DNA from: Uranotaenia lowii
Lineage: Eukaryota; Arthropoda; Insecta; Diptera; Culicidae
Reading direction: 5' to 3'
NCBI RefSeq assembly: GCF_029784155.1
Contig: NC_073692.1
Coordinates: 16,349,752-16,413,751 of the forward strand
DNA: 64,000 nt
In this document: piece by piece, positions 9,899 through 21,382 of the stretch
Position numbering within the stretch: position 1 is the stretch's first letter
How the letters are laid out: each line of letters opens with the position of its first letter
Notes under the pieces: model-generated
Told to the model about the DNA's origin: nothing
Database searches by the model: none
What the model saw: only the letters and a program-made list of their open reading frames with translations
Made by a program: the position numbers and the translations under genes

Positions 9899-11937
9899 AT
9901 GGAAGCCGAACGGAGAGATCAAATTGTGCACAGTTTTCTTGAAAATCCATTGTTGTCGGCATCGAAGCTAGCTAAACAGCTTAAAATGCCCAGAAAAACC
10001 CGTATGGCGTGTTATCAAGCAGTACAAGGAAAACATTGGAGAAGCGTCGGAGTGGAACTGTCGACCGGAAACTGCGTGGGAAAGTCATCAAGGCCGTCAA
10101 GAGGAATCCCAATCTTTCAGATCGCGATTTGGCCAATAAGTTCCAGGCCGCTCACAGTACGGTGCGACGAATTCGTCTCCGGGAAGGAATAAGGTCATTC
10201 CGAGCCAGCAAACAGCCAAATCGGACGCTGAAGCAAAACAATGTGGCCAGAATCCGTGCTCGAAAGCTGTACGACCAAGTGCTGACCAAGTTCGACGGAT
10301 GTATTCTGATGGACGATGAGACCTACGTGAAGGCGGACTTTGGGCAAATCCCAGGTCAAAAATTTTATTTGGCGACGGCTCGGGGGGATGTACCTGCAAA
10401 ATTTAAGTTCGTGTTTGCGGATAAATTCGCCCGCAAGTACATGATTTGGCAGGGGATATGCAGTTGTGGACAGAAAACCAAAGTCTTTCTCACTGACAAG
10501 ACAATGGGTGGTATGAAAAAAACCTAGTAATTGCTTTTGCTAAACTGAATCGAGCAGTCGAGCAGTCGCTTAAAGCAATTGCTTCGGTTGTTATGAATAA
10601 AGTTTTTTTGACAGCTGTTTTCTCAGTGAGAAGCTAGCTACAAACAAGCTAGTTTGGTATGAATAAAGCTCAAATCTGAAGCAATTGCTCGAGCAATCTC
10701 CTAGCAATAGCTTTATTTTCTAAGCATGCTCGGTAGCAGACTTTTCCAATAAAAAATTCTTTAATAACGTCATGAATTTATCAAATTAGCAATATTTCAC
10801 TTCGAAACAATCCAAAAAGGCATTTTCAACATGGATAAAGAAAGTCGAAGTGATTAACCCAACTTTTTTCATATTTCTGTCGTTGTATAAAATCATTCGT
10901 CTAAGATGAAAATAAACAAATCAATTAGTAAATATTTCAAATAAAAAAAAATCCGGCTATCGTGGAAGAAGTCCCAATTGGATCAAAGTTAGAAATAAAT
11001 TGTAATAGTTTAAAACATTATACAGATCTCTCATTTTTATATATTTTTTTTATAATTCTAAGATTTAAAAAAAAATCTAAATTAAAAGCGGGCCTATTGC
11101 CTATTATTTTAAACATCGGATTATCCCGATCAAAATACACGTGGGAGAGCTTATGATAAATATTAAAGTTAGGCCATTTTTTGTTTGACAATATTCGAAT
11201 ATGTATGTATTCATTTTTCTTTAAACATCAACATACAAGCACGCATTAACAAAAAAATTCCGGTCGTTCTCACACCCACCACCCGCTTCGTCGACTTTAA
11301 GCCTACTCTAGTCGTACTTTTCAATTTTCTTACCGTCTTCTTTCATTTTACTATAGAAAACTTCAGATTCTGCTGGTTGGATAGCTCTATTTATCGAAGC
11401 AAAAGCTATGTTCTAAGACTTTAGTACACATCCGCTAAGCAAATGTTTATTCATACCAAACTAAGCAAATGCTTTGGACTTTTGCTTTGATTGATTTCGA
11501 GCTAAGTAAAAGCTACCGAAGCAATTGCTAAACCTTATTCATACCACTAAATGACATCAGAAGTCTACAAAAAAGAGTGCCTACAGAAACGGATTCTGCC
11601 GTTTATTCGTGCCCACGACCGTCCAGTAATGTTTTGGCCGGACCTCGCAAGCTGCCATTACAGCAAAACGGTTATGGAATGGTACGCAATGAACGGGGTC
11701 AGCGTAATACCGAAGGACCTCAACCCCCCAAACTGCCCCCAGTTCCGGCCGATAGAGAAATACTGGGCAATCACGAAGCGGAGGCTTAAGGCAAAGGGAA
11801 AACTTGTTAGGAACATGACTCAAATGAAGAACTGGTGGAATCAAATCGCCAAAACGGTGGACGAAAAGGGTGTGCGCCGCCTAATGTGCCGTATTACGGG
11901 AAAAGTACGAGAATTTCTTCGAAACAGCAATGAATAA
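9899..11937 (+). pseudogene. DD37E transposase, frameshifted and split by an insertion
   Basis: The N-terminal helix-turn-helix part begins MEAERRDQIVHSFLE. Matching frames then change at about 9995 and again near 10045, indicating two frameshifts. The catalytic core follows with MDDETYVKAD (first Asp). At 10506 the gene is cut by a 1-kb TIR element and resumes at 11550 with FWPDLASCHYSK (second Asp) and FRPIEKYW (Glu). There are 37 residues between the second Asp and the Glu, hence DD37E, the class described from mosquitoes as ITmD37E. It cannot make an active enzyme as it stands. Confidence 0.85.
10507..11549. mobile_element. 1.04-kb non-coding TIR element nested in the transposase
   Basis: The ends are inverted (GGTGGTATGAA and the complement of AGTGGTATGAA), and AATG is repeated at both junctions (10503-10506 and 11550-11553). 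The sub-terminal region reiterates a GGTATGAATAA-like motif (near 10595, 10656 and 11449) and GCAATTGCTT-type blocks. The interior is AT-rich and non-coding. The superfamily is not clear; a 4-bp target duplication is the best reading. Confidence 0.65.
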
Positions 11938-12595
11938 TTTTTTTAATTTTTTTTTATGAAAGAGTAAAGAAAATGCTACATTTGTATGAAAAACAAATTA
12001 TGAATTCGTTAATAAATGACTGAACTACACGCAATTGTTTGTGTTCCAATATTAAATGAAGCAGACTTTATAAAGTGAAACGTTTAGAGCCAAATGGATT
12101 GAAGTGCGAAAATAATTGATTGCGAGTTAAAAGCGCCAAATCATTTTTCATATCTCACTCCTCACTGTAAATTTTAGATTTTTAATCTTTATACATTTCT
12201 GATCGCATGAAAACTGCAACTTAACATAAAATAATTGGGGAACGAGCGAAACAAATAAGACGTGTTTTCACGAAATCAGCTTTTAATGTTAATGCGTTTA
12301 ATGTTAATAAGAATTGAATTTAAGGTTTTTTTCCCCAAGAATGTACAGCTTTGTGGCATTCTTCCCTAGACAGGCCAACATTTGAAAATTTATCTCCTAG
12401 ATTCTAGAGATGATATCTCAAGATGAAGAGATACGATCTAGGTCGAGATCAAGGTTGAAGAAATCACGGATAAATCTACAGTTTCACAGAATTTTGCGAA
12501 AATTATCGTTCCAGAATCTGTGTCGCAGATCACAGAATATCAATTTTTCCCAAATTTACAAATTTTCTCAATTTTTATGGTTCTAAGAGCAAGTT

Positions 12596-12891
12596 CACTC
12601 GTGTTGAAAAAAAAGTGGTAGAAATTTTGACCATTATAGCTTATTGTGATAATTTTACCATGCAAAAACAGTTTCAAGATCTGCGGCCTTAAAGTTTTTT
12701 TTACAACACGTGTTCTATTTTCGCATGCTGTGATGCAAAAATAGCAATATTTCTATGACATATGGCTGAAAAAGAAACGGTCCTGTAAAAAATACAACTT
12801 TTAAAGATCTTGAAAACATTTTTACGTGGTAAAATTTTCAAAATGTGTCAAAATTTTTACCACTTTTTTCCAACACGAGTATACTTGCTCT
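12596..12891. mobile_element. palindromic MITE, TIR AGAGCAAGT
   Basis: About 45 bp at each end are inverted copies (AGAGCAAGTTCACTCGTGTT on the left, the complement of AGAGCAAGTATACTCGTGTT on the right). The inner halves also pair imperfectly, making nearly the whole element foldback-like. The target duplication is not clear. Confidence 0.6.
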
Positions 12892-13094
12892 GATGACTTT
12901 GGATTTCTGACTAGAATTCATGACAATGTTATGACATTGACAGTGTATATTAACTTTTACTGATGTCTGGCATGACTTTCAATAAAGATTATTGAAACAA
13001 CATCACAGAACACCATCATACAATTTTGGGGTCAAATCACGGAATTACAGATTTATTTTTCGATATCCTTGGTTGAGATACGAAGAAAGTGTAT

Positions 13095-13540
13095 GTATGT
13101 ATGTATGTATGTATGTATGTAGATAATCCACCATGGGTGCACGGATTCACCGCAGTTTCGCCAACGTATGCGCTAAATTGCATTCTTTAGATTATAAGTT
13201 CGGCCAATCTTCAATGCAAATTAGCACATACCCGACACCATGGCTTCGTGTGAACTGTCATGTAATGAATGAATTTCGTGTATGTGTATGTCTTATTTGT
13301 AGAACGAGCAAACAGTTTCGCAACCGTATAAAATTCATAACATTCTCAGTGCTATGAATCTTCGACAGGTATTCCGCATACGTGTAGATACCTGCCCAGC
13401 TGGCATCTGATTGAACGTTCTTATATCATATAATCAATAAATGAAATAGTTATACAACAGAATAATCTCACCTTTAAAACCAACTTACCTCAAGACACAC
13501 TAAGCTTACCTTTAGCTGTAACCGACCTTAATCAGTATCA
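13095..13540 (-). mobile_element. retroposed element with (CATA)n tail and perfect 20-bp target duplication
   Basis: A perfect 20-bp direct repeat (GAGATACGAAGAAAGTGTAT at 13075-13094 and 13541-13560) brackets 446 bp. The left end is an ATGT microsatellite (to about 13121), which read on the minus strand is a 3' (CATA)n tail. This is the hallmark of LINE-machinery retroposition. No tRNA-like head or coding frame is visible, so it could be a SINE or the truncated 3' end of a LINE. Confidence 0.7.
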
Positions 13541-14263
13541 GAGATACGAAGAAAGTGTATAGTGTAAAATACCTAGTTTACGACAGTTTTTGCTTGTTTT
13601 GTCAGAAAAACCATATAAATAAATTAATTGACTAAAGTTTTTCATCTCAAATATGACTGGTTTTATGAATCAGACTTTTTTCTTCATTCATTTGATCAAA
13701 AGTTTCAAAACGAAGTTTTTATTGTCTATCTACTATAACCCTCTCGATGGACTATAAGTTTTAGACATCCAATTCGACACAAAAAATTTTAGTTTTTGAC
13801 AAGAACAGTTTCACCTCCTGTGTTAGCACAGAATATGAATTTACATATTTGAATTGATTGTTTACTTTACGGCGTTTTTTACACCATGGAAACAGTGTAA
13901 ACATACCCAGGAAGTCGGTGTCGTAAAAAAGAGTATTAGGTGAATTTTCAGCGCTAGTTTTCGACAGCTTGAAAAACAGTTTAAATTACATAAAATGTTT
14001 TCGAAAATATGCAATAAGTTATCGAAAAGATTTAATTCAGAATCTTATCCATCCATTGATCCCTTTTATGTTGCTTTTAAACAAATAAAAGCGGCGTTTT
14101 TCCATGATTCAAAATCATTCTTATTTAGGCATTGAATTTCACAGGTGGTTTAGAATGTTACTTATAAATTATTGATTTACTACTATTGAACAACTAATTT
14201 AGAAGAATTTTTATATTCAACATATGCTAAACTGGGAGAGCAAAAATAGAAAAATATGAACGA

Positions 14264-14763
14264 NNNNNNNNNNNNNNNNNNNNNNNNNNNNNNNNNNNNN
14301 NNNNNNNNNNNNNNNNNNNNNNNNNNNNNNNNNNNNNNNNNNNNNNNNNNNNNNNNNNNNNNNNNNNNNNNNNNNNNNNNNNNNNNNNNNNNNNNNNNNN
14401 NNNNNNNNNNNNNNNNNNNNNNNNNNNNNNNNNNNNNNNNNNNNNNNNNNNNNNNNNNNNNNNNNNNNNNNNNNNNNNNNNNNNNNNNNNNNNNNNNNNN
14501 NNNNNNNNNNNNNNNNNNNNNNNNNNNNNNNNNNNNNNNNNNNNNNNNNNNNNNNNNNNNNNNNNNNNNNNNNNNNNNNNNNNNNNNNNNNNNNNNNNNN
14601 NNNNNNNNNNNNNNNNNNNNNNNNNNNNNNNNNNNNNNNNNNNNNNNNNNNNNNNNNNNNNNNNNNNNNNNNNNNNNNNNNNNNNNNNNNNNNNNNNNNN
14701 NNNNNNNNNNNNNNNNNNNNNNNNNNNNNNNNNNNNNNNNNNNNNNNNNNNNNNNNNNNNNNN
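14264..14763. other. assembly gap (500 N)
   Basis: Exactly 500 N, a default gap length, so the real distance is unknown. Any reading frame across it is an artefact. Confidence 0.99.
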
Positions 14764-17630
14764 AACATCGCTCATGTGTGATAATGCACAAGATTTTAAA
14801 AATAGGAAAACCACCTTATTTGAAAACTTTACTAATCCCATTAAAGAATTCTCGAACTGGAAATATTGTTATCGCTTCGCATAGTTCGATTTAGTTGGAA
14901 TGATATTCCCCTCGATTTAAAAACAATACAAAACAAATCAGAGTTCAAAAGGTGTTTGCTGGAGGAATTCGTGGAACGATTAGTTATTGAGGAAATAAAA
15001 CAAAACAACCTACCACACTGAACAATTAAAAAGATTGTAATCTTACGTTGCAAGAATGAAATAAAGAAATAATAAAAATAAAAATAATGGACTGAAAAAG
15101 ATGGCTTTGGTGGAAGACAAATTAGGAAAAAATTTAAAATCTTCGAAATCTTTCGAAATAGAAAATTAAAATGTATGGTTAATTTTAGTTCACATGTTTC
15201 TTTATACGAACACACTTCTTGTTGTTGTGATAATTGGAAAATAATGTCACAAACAGTCTAAATCTCACAATATGGCAAAATAAGGATCAACTACAATATT
15301 AGGAACACTTGCCCTACTTTATGTTTTCCAAAAATTTCAATTGTTTCCAGAACATTTATACTGCATCCTGTTAAACACGTTTCAAACAGTCTTTCTCCAA
15401 GAATATAAATTTTCACCGATATGCCGAAATCAATTAAACGGTGGTTAACTTATCTTAGATTTCAATTATATTCACCAGAAAGGCATTTTTCTACCGCTTC
15501 TGGTGAAGTTATTCGTCAGAAGCGTCAAATTAACACTCATAGAACTCTAAAGGACAGAAAATCCTGGACGGATTAGAGTTAACTATACGCGTTTATATTT
15601 TGACAAATATAAACAAGTAATATTTACTTCATTCTTTTTACATGACACGAAGAGAGTGTGTTGATGTTCCAAGCCAGACAAACTCGTCTGGTCAAAGTTT
15701 ATGCATGACAAAAAAGTCAGGCTATAGAACAAAAATAAATGCATAGCAATAGTGAACGTACAAGTAAGCGATATTGATTGAACGAAAACGACCATCCTTC
15801 AACTACCATCAGCTTCGTTTAAAAGCTTAACATTATCCTCCTCGAAGATTATCTTTGACAAAAGTTCCCGCAGAGCGGCTTCGATCGAGTGGCTTCTTAG
15901 TGAACGGAAAGTTAAAATCGTTTCCTGAAACATGCTAAATTGAGTTGTTATCTTTTCTATTAAGTAGTTTCACGCATCCAAATTAGAAGAAACATACTTA
16001 AGCTGACAAATGTTCAGTTTTCAAAAGGTTTGCTTTCAGAGAAGTGGACGATCGTTGTTTCGAATTTCCGGGTACAACGACGGACGGTTATTAAACTTGA
16101 CGGTTATAAAACACTCATAATCCCAACATAAGAGGAGTTTTATGTGACCACGCATCACCGCGAATGTACCTTATAATCAACCAGTACTTTTAGTTCATTT
16201 TTTGCTCTCCTACTGACACATTTATTTATTACTTCGTGAGTTTAAAACTGTTTCCATGTTCATCAAACCCTTATGCCTCGAAATAAAAGCGCCAAATGGT
16301 TCAAAGTCCAGCGCCCAAGTCTTAAGCCGTTTTAAAGAAACAAAAAAAATGAAGCCTTTTTCAAGCGAGTTGTAAACAAAACAGCAGACACAAAAAATGT
16401 ACAAATCTTTCTATTTCATCTCCATTGAGGAGGACCGAACCAGTAGTTACAAACTTAAGGTCAATGGGCCGAAAGTGATGATCTTCACCGAGATGTGGGC
16501 AATAATAATAACAGGGCTCGAGGGGGCCCGCCTCTTTTTTGCACCAAAAACCTGACGACGAGCGACGGCGGCGGCGTCAACGGATGTGTGTTATGTTGGA
16601 CAGTCGGTTCGGTTCACAAATAGACACATCATTCCAGTGGCACGCGTCGGAGAAGATGCAAAGTAAGACAAAGAAGCTGCCACATGAGGTAACCCTTAAG
16701 AAAAACCTAGCCCCACCCTTCCCCCTTCATATCTTAGGCGTTGATGCTTAAGCGGTATCATTAAGTGGCGCTTAGGCTCATTTGTGAAACACGAGTGGTC
16801 ACTCTATAATGGCCCCGTTTAGCCTCCAGTTGATTAGGTGGTATCGTTAAACTGTTCTGTTGTGTGTTTCCTATAGTGTTAATAACAATAAAGTTTTCAT
16901 CGACGCTGTTTCGGTGAACGCTCAAGAATTATCGACACATAGCCAGCAGGTGATTTAAACACTGAGACCCTTGAACAGGGTTTTCCGTACTTTGGAAACT
17001 ATGCTTAATGTTGTTCATCTCTGGCATCTTTGTTAGTCAACATTTAAAACAACCAACAACATGCATGATCAAGTTTATTACTGAATTAACTGTTTTAAAT
17101 CACATTGTAGGGTAGCAATGCATATGTGCATTGCGGCCACCTTCTCTCAAAATTTCATCTTCGAACTTAAAAAACCGACCATATACAATCAAGATTACAC
17201 AAATCTAGATCTTTTCGATGCACGTTTTTTAAGGAAAAATTTAATTTATTGTACACCAGATCTGAGTTCGACTGTGGTGACGAGGCTCCGTAGATCGCCT
17301 CTACGGGCAAGTACCCTTTGAATTCAAGAGCCAATCCCTCGCGTGATGAATTTCTACCAATTGACAGATCCCTACAATGGTCCTTGGGTAGCTCGGCTTC
17401 TACCATTGACGCCTATCGACATGCTACGCTTGCTTATTCAACAACATAGGACTTTCATCTCCGGGACGTAACGTCGGTCGCGCTAATTCCCAACATCAAC
17501 GTCATCAGTCGTCCCGGCCCTGAGTTTGTTTGTAGCCTAGGGCTCCTCTAGCCTTTGAGTTCAGGCAAGTATTCCCCTCCTGACCGTTTCCTCCGCCTGA
17601 TGGTTCCTTCCCTTCCAGCGTTTGAGGCTC
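14764..17630. other. non-coding sequence, no gene recognised
   Basis: AT-rich sequence with short accidental frames. A richer-GC patch at about 16490-16800 and another at about 17260-17630 stand out. The latter leads directly into the LINE below and may be its 5' part. No splice-linked coding exon could be supported. Confidence 0.4.
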
Positions 17631-17639
17631 TAGCTCTGC

Positions 17640-18890
17640 GATTGAATCTTATGATTCAATCACCATGTACGACCAGATTGTCGGGGGTATGAACTCCTGT
17701 CTAGCAGATTATCTGCTCACCAGCTCTTGTTCCTGCTACGACGTCGTCGCTTTCACGAAAACATGGCGGAACGACCTTACCATCTCGAGTCAGATATTTG
17801 GACTAGAGAACGTTGTTTTTCGTTGCGACCCGAATAGCAAGAAGAACACTGAAAGTGGAGTTTTAATTGCTGTTAAATCCAATTTCTATGCACTGCTAAT
17901 TGAGGAGGACTCCTTGCACGACATGAAAATTGTGTGGACCCGCATCGATCTTGGCAACCGAAAACTCTTCGTATGCCCGGTATATTTCCGGTTTGAAGTA
18001 GTGCTCCAAACCATGGTAGCTTTTTGTTCCCGGATCCTGTGCACTCTACATTCTCGGCGCGTTTACACATCATACTAGATTCCCTGAGTACGGCAACTTT
18101 GCGTCAAATTAACAGGGTTACAACCGAAAACGGCCGTCATGTTGGATCTCTGCTTTGCTAGCGATGGGTCTCGTGTTCCGAGCATTTATTTGGCTCCTGC
18201 TCCGTTCGTTAAGGCAGCCCAGCATCATCCAGCTTTTCTGATCTCGCTCGAGGTCACTGGATTGTATGCTTCTGTCGACTTTCCTATCTCGACTTCAAGA
18301 AAGCGGATTTCGATGTCATCTCCCATATCTTGGTAACCATCGACTGGGAATCTGAACTCGATATATTGAATCCCAATATTGCGACTGAAATCTTTCGCAT
18401 ATCTTAAATTACTTTATCGAACGCCACGTGCAAAAGCGTACGACACTCCCAGGTTTACGAAAGAACTACGTCGACTGAAGACGGTTAAGAGATGTGCCCT
18501 TAGAAATCACCATAAATAGGCTAAAATCCTCTCAAACTAAAAATGTATATCGAGGACTAGCCAGTAAACGTTGTTTTCAAAATTATCTTTTTCGAGGACA
18601 ACGTAACCTCAAATCCAACGCAAAATCGTTCCGGAAGCATGTCAAAAGTCAGCGGAATGAATCTGGTATTCCAACTAAAATGTTGCAGTATGGCAACACT
18701 GCGAACTCTGATTGCGGAATCAGTGATCTCTTTGCTCAAAAATTCAAAATTTCAAAAAGGGCAAGGCACTTTCCATTTTGAGCCAATATTTCCAAAAACC
18801 TGCATTATTCTGTGAAATATGTGTAAAATAAACAATACATGCAAAATTGACCAAAAAATTCATTAATGACCAATGTAAACGCATTGCCGA
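17640..18890 (+). pseudogene. CR1/Jockey-type LINE, endonuclease part
   Basis: The frame at 17665 matches the exonuclease-endonuclease-phosphatase domain of non-LTR retrotransposons: YDVVAFTKTW (normally an ETW motif), then FRCDPNSKK and GVLIAVKS. The frame breaks near 17990, and weaker matches continue to about 18780. The reverse transcriptase core is missing. The element resumes with its C-terminal end at 20081 after a nested insertion. Confidence 0.65.
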
Positions 18891-18894
18891 TGTA

Positions 18895-19045
18895 ATCAAA
18901 AGGAGCTAGAAATCAAGATACGGGAACGTAAGTGGAGATGGATTGGGCACACGCTGCGAAGAGATGAAAACGAGATTTGCAGAGAGGCGCTTGACTGGAA
19001 TCCAGATGGGCATCGAAGAAGTGGCAGGCCCAGAAGCTCATGGCG
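18895..19045 (+). pseudogene. RTE-clade LINE fragment, C-terminus
   Basis: The conceptual translation has RKWRWIGHTLRRDENEICR followed by ALDWNPDGHRRSGRPR, the well-conserved C-terminal block of RTE-clade reverse transcriptases. It is cut at 19046-19055 by the insertion of another retroposon. Its 3' tail continues at 19955. Confidence 0.7.
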
Positions 19046-19055
19046 GGCGTAGTCT

Positions 19056-19944
19056 TTTTTTTTATTAGTTGATCACCCAGGTGGTATATCCTTTTACGGA
19101 TTGCAACCCAAGGACCACGTCCCCCCAGTTTGCATGAGTGCAATTGGACGACTCATGATACTATGTACCCCTACGCCATACAGTCCACCTGGGGCCTCTG
19201 GTCATATTTCCCATCCGGACCTGCAACAAAGGCTATACCCGTGATGGGAAGACCATACTCGCGCAAAGCGCTCTACGGCAATACTCGTTTTCAAACGTCC
19301 TACATCAGCAATCGTCATCCACTCTTTGTCACGATTCACGACTCCCGAGACAGCTATCCATTCGCCGCTACTCGTGACTCGAGTCCCACATTCGGTCTCT
19401 TGCCACAATTTGAGACGTCTCTACCCGCCTCTCCTCGTGTCTTGAGGGCCCTCTTTCAGTACGTCTCTTGACCCAATTCGAGACGAGAGCAACAAGCCTC
19501 TCCTCGAGTCTGGAGATATCCACACATCCAACCATTTCTCCGGGGATGGGATGGGACTTATCCTGAGGCCCATCCACTGGGCGCCACATGGTACGGTACA
19601 AGGCCCCTCTGTCCGTCGTGAGTCGATCGTATCCGCTATTCGGGACCAGGAACCTCCCCAAAAGGCAGATCGATCAAAACCCGCTCGAACATTTGGTCGT
19701 CCCGCATATCGGGGTCGCGACTACCCGATACACGTTACGACCCCTTCCTCTTGCAACTGAGCACTGGTACCAAGGTACCCATTCGCACCACGTTTGTGCC
19801 ACACTCGGCACGCAGCTCGTCGGCGGGCTGGCTGCACCAAGTGTGACGTGTAGTTCTCTCGGCCGTACGCCTACAGGTGATAAGTCTGTACACACGTTTC
19901 CACTCTGCACCACGGGAAGGTGGAACTACTTCGCAGAGCAAGGC
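19056..19944 (-). mobile_element. retroposon with poly(A) tail nested in the RTE fragment
   Basis: A 10-bp direct repeat (GGCGTAGTCT at 19046-19055 and 19945-19954) brackets 889 bp. The left end is a T run, that is, a poly(A) tail on the minus strand. The insert is GC-rich relative to its surroundings and contains no long frame with recognisable domains. It may be a 5'-truncated LINE 3' end. Confidence 0.65.
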
Positions 19945-19954
19945 GGCGTAGTCT

Positions 19955-20080
19955 AGCCTCTGTAATTCGCACAGTTGACGAAAACCTTGGCGCAGGCTCG
20001 GGATTGCCAGCAGTGGAGATCTTTAATCTCAGCCCTATGCGTCGGTCAATCGGCGCCGGACCCTTAGGTAGGTAGGTATC
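19955..20080 (+). repeat. RTE 3' end with (AGGT)n tail
   Basis: Continuation of the RTE fragment after the nested insert. It ends in GGCGCCGGACCC and a short tetranucleotide repeat (TAGGTAGGTAGG, about 20067-20078), typical of RTE 3' tails. Confidence 0.55.
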
Positions 20081-20900
20081 CGATTTTTTCGTACTGTAAG
20101 CAAATTCTTTCCACCATAAACGGTCAGGACGACATTGATTTCCTTCAAAACCAGTTGAATCTATTCGCACAGTGGTGCGACATCAACTGCCTGCCTCTGA
20201 ATCATAGTTAATGTGCAGTCATCAGTTTCTCACGAAGACGGCAACCTCCCAATACACCTGATAAGAACCCTCCCAATACACAAGAACTTCTTCCAATCGA
20301 AAAATATCGGACGATAGTTAAGCAAACCCGTAAAAAGATCCAAAAAACTGCAAGCAGCGAGAAGCAGTTCAAAGCAAACTAGTTGAAAAAAGTAGATTAG
20401 GTGACGGCAACATTTCTGCGCGAAGTACTTCCTAGGAGATGAGTCCATTGCGCGGGTGGACCACATCAATGCAAATGATCTACGCGTAATACTTGACCGT
20501 AAGCTGGAGTTCAAAACACAGACGTTTTACGTCATCGATAAAGCTTCTAGAAGCCTCGGATTTTTATTTCGAGTGGCCAAAGACTTCAAGGACGTGTACT
20601 GCCTAAAGCCAAGCTACGAACATCGATGTCATCTCATAGACGAGCCATTTTTGTCACCGATCTACTGACATCGCGAATCGATTGTCTCAGAGGAAGCTTT
20701 TCCTCTTAGTGTAAGTTCCCATGGACTGAGAAACCAGGACCTCCAACTGTATGTTGCCATTCGATTGAATAACTACGGAGCCAATAGCGCTTTCATTGGT
20801 GTTATGAATACGTTCAACTGCTTTTCCGAGCTCTTCGACTATGACGTATTGAGGGATGTTTTCCGAAGAAAAGTCATAAGTATATTGAGAAATCGTTAGT
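20081..20900 (+). pseudogene. CR1/Jockey-type LINE, C-terminal reverse-transcriptase part
   Basis: Degenerate frames carry DFLQNQLNLFAQWCDINC (about 20132) and then LRVILDRKLEFKTQ and IDKASRSLGFLFRVAKDF (20480-20590), the thumb and connection region of LINE reverse transcriptases. Stops and frameshifts are frequent. It is probably the other half of the element at 17640, separated by the RTE insertion. Confidence 0.6.
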
Positions 20901-21182
20901 TAGCTGTAAATGTTGTGTAATTTTTATTTTTTTATTTTAAGTCATCATTTGGGCCAATGTCTACTTGATCTGTTGATTGATAAAACAAATACAACAAGAT
21001 CAATTTTGCATATGTAGAACAAAATTATAGTATTCTGTGTGACATTACAAATGTTAAAATTGAAAAAAAAAATTCCTCGAGATTCTAGCAAAGAGAAAAA
21101 TTATTTCATTTGAGGCTATTTTGACAGTCAATTTGTCATTTGAAATTGCAATGATGAAGTGTGGAAATCGCTTTATATTTAC

Positions 21183-21350
21183 GCCTCGGTGGGGTAAGGG
21201 TAAGCGTTAAAAGACGGTAATCGCATGTCCACTGATGGTATGGGTTCGAGTCTCGTATCGGTACTGGGTGTTGAATGTAAATCTTAAGTTATTCAGCTTT
21301 GATCGGCTAAGGAAGTTTATGTTCCTTTTTAATTTCAAAATCTGCTTAGA
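21183..21350 (+). mobile_element. tRNA-derived SINE
   Basis: An A-box-like GGTGGGGTAAGGGTAAGC is followed 46 bases later by a B box (GGGTTCGAGTCTC). Together they make a tRNA-like head of about 80 nt, followed by an unrelated body. The 3' end abuts the Helitron at 21383. No target duplication was identified. Confidence 0.5.
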
Positions 21351-21382
21351 AATCCTCAGGCAACAGAAATTTATTAAAATAA

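Larger units (their letters stand above)
9736..12068 (+). mobile_element. ITmD37E-type DNA transposon, inactivated and carrying a nested element
   Basis: Inverted ends of about 28 bp start AAGTCTGCTTCATTTAATA. TA lies on both sides (9734-9735 and 12069-12070), the target of the IS630-Tc1-mariner superfamily. Without the nested 10507-11549 element its length is about 1.29 kb, normal for a single-gene ITm transposon. The transposase frame is described separately. Confidence 0.85.

Noticed and set aside
14183..14894. Frames across the N run at 14264-14763
   Set aside because: They consist mostly of undetermined bases.
19130..20170. Several 65-120 codon frames on both strands
   Set aside because: They overlap each other in a GC-rich retroposon insert and show no domain.
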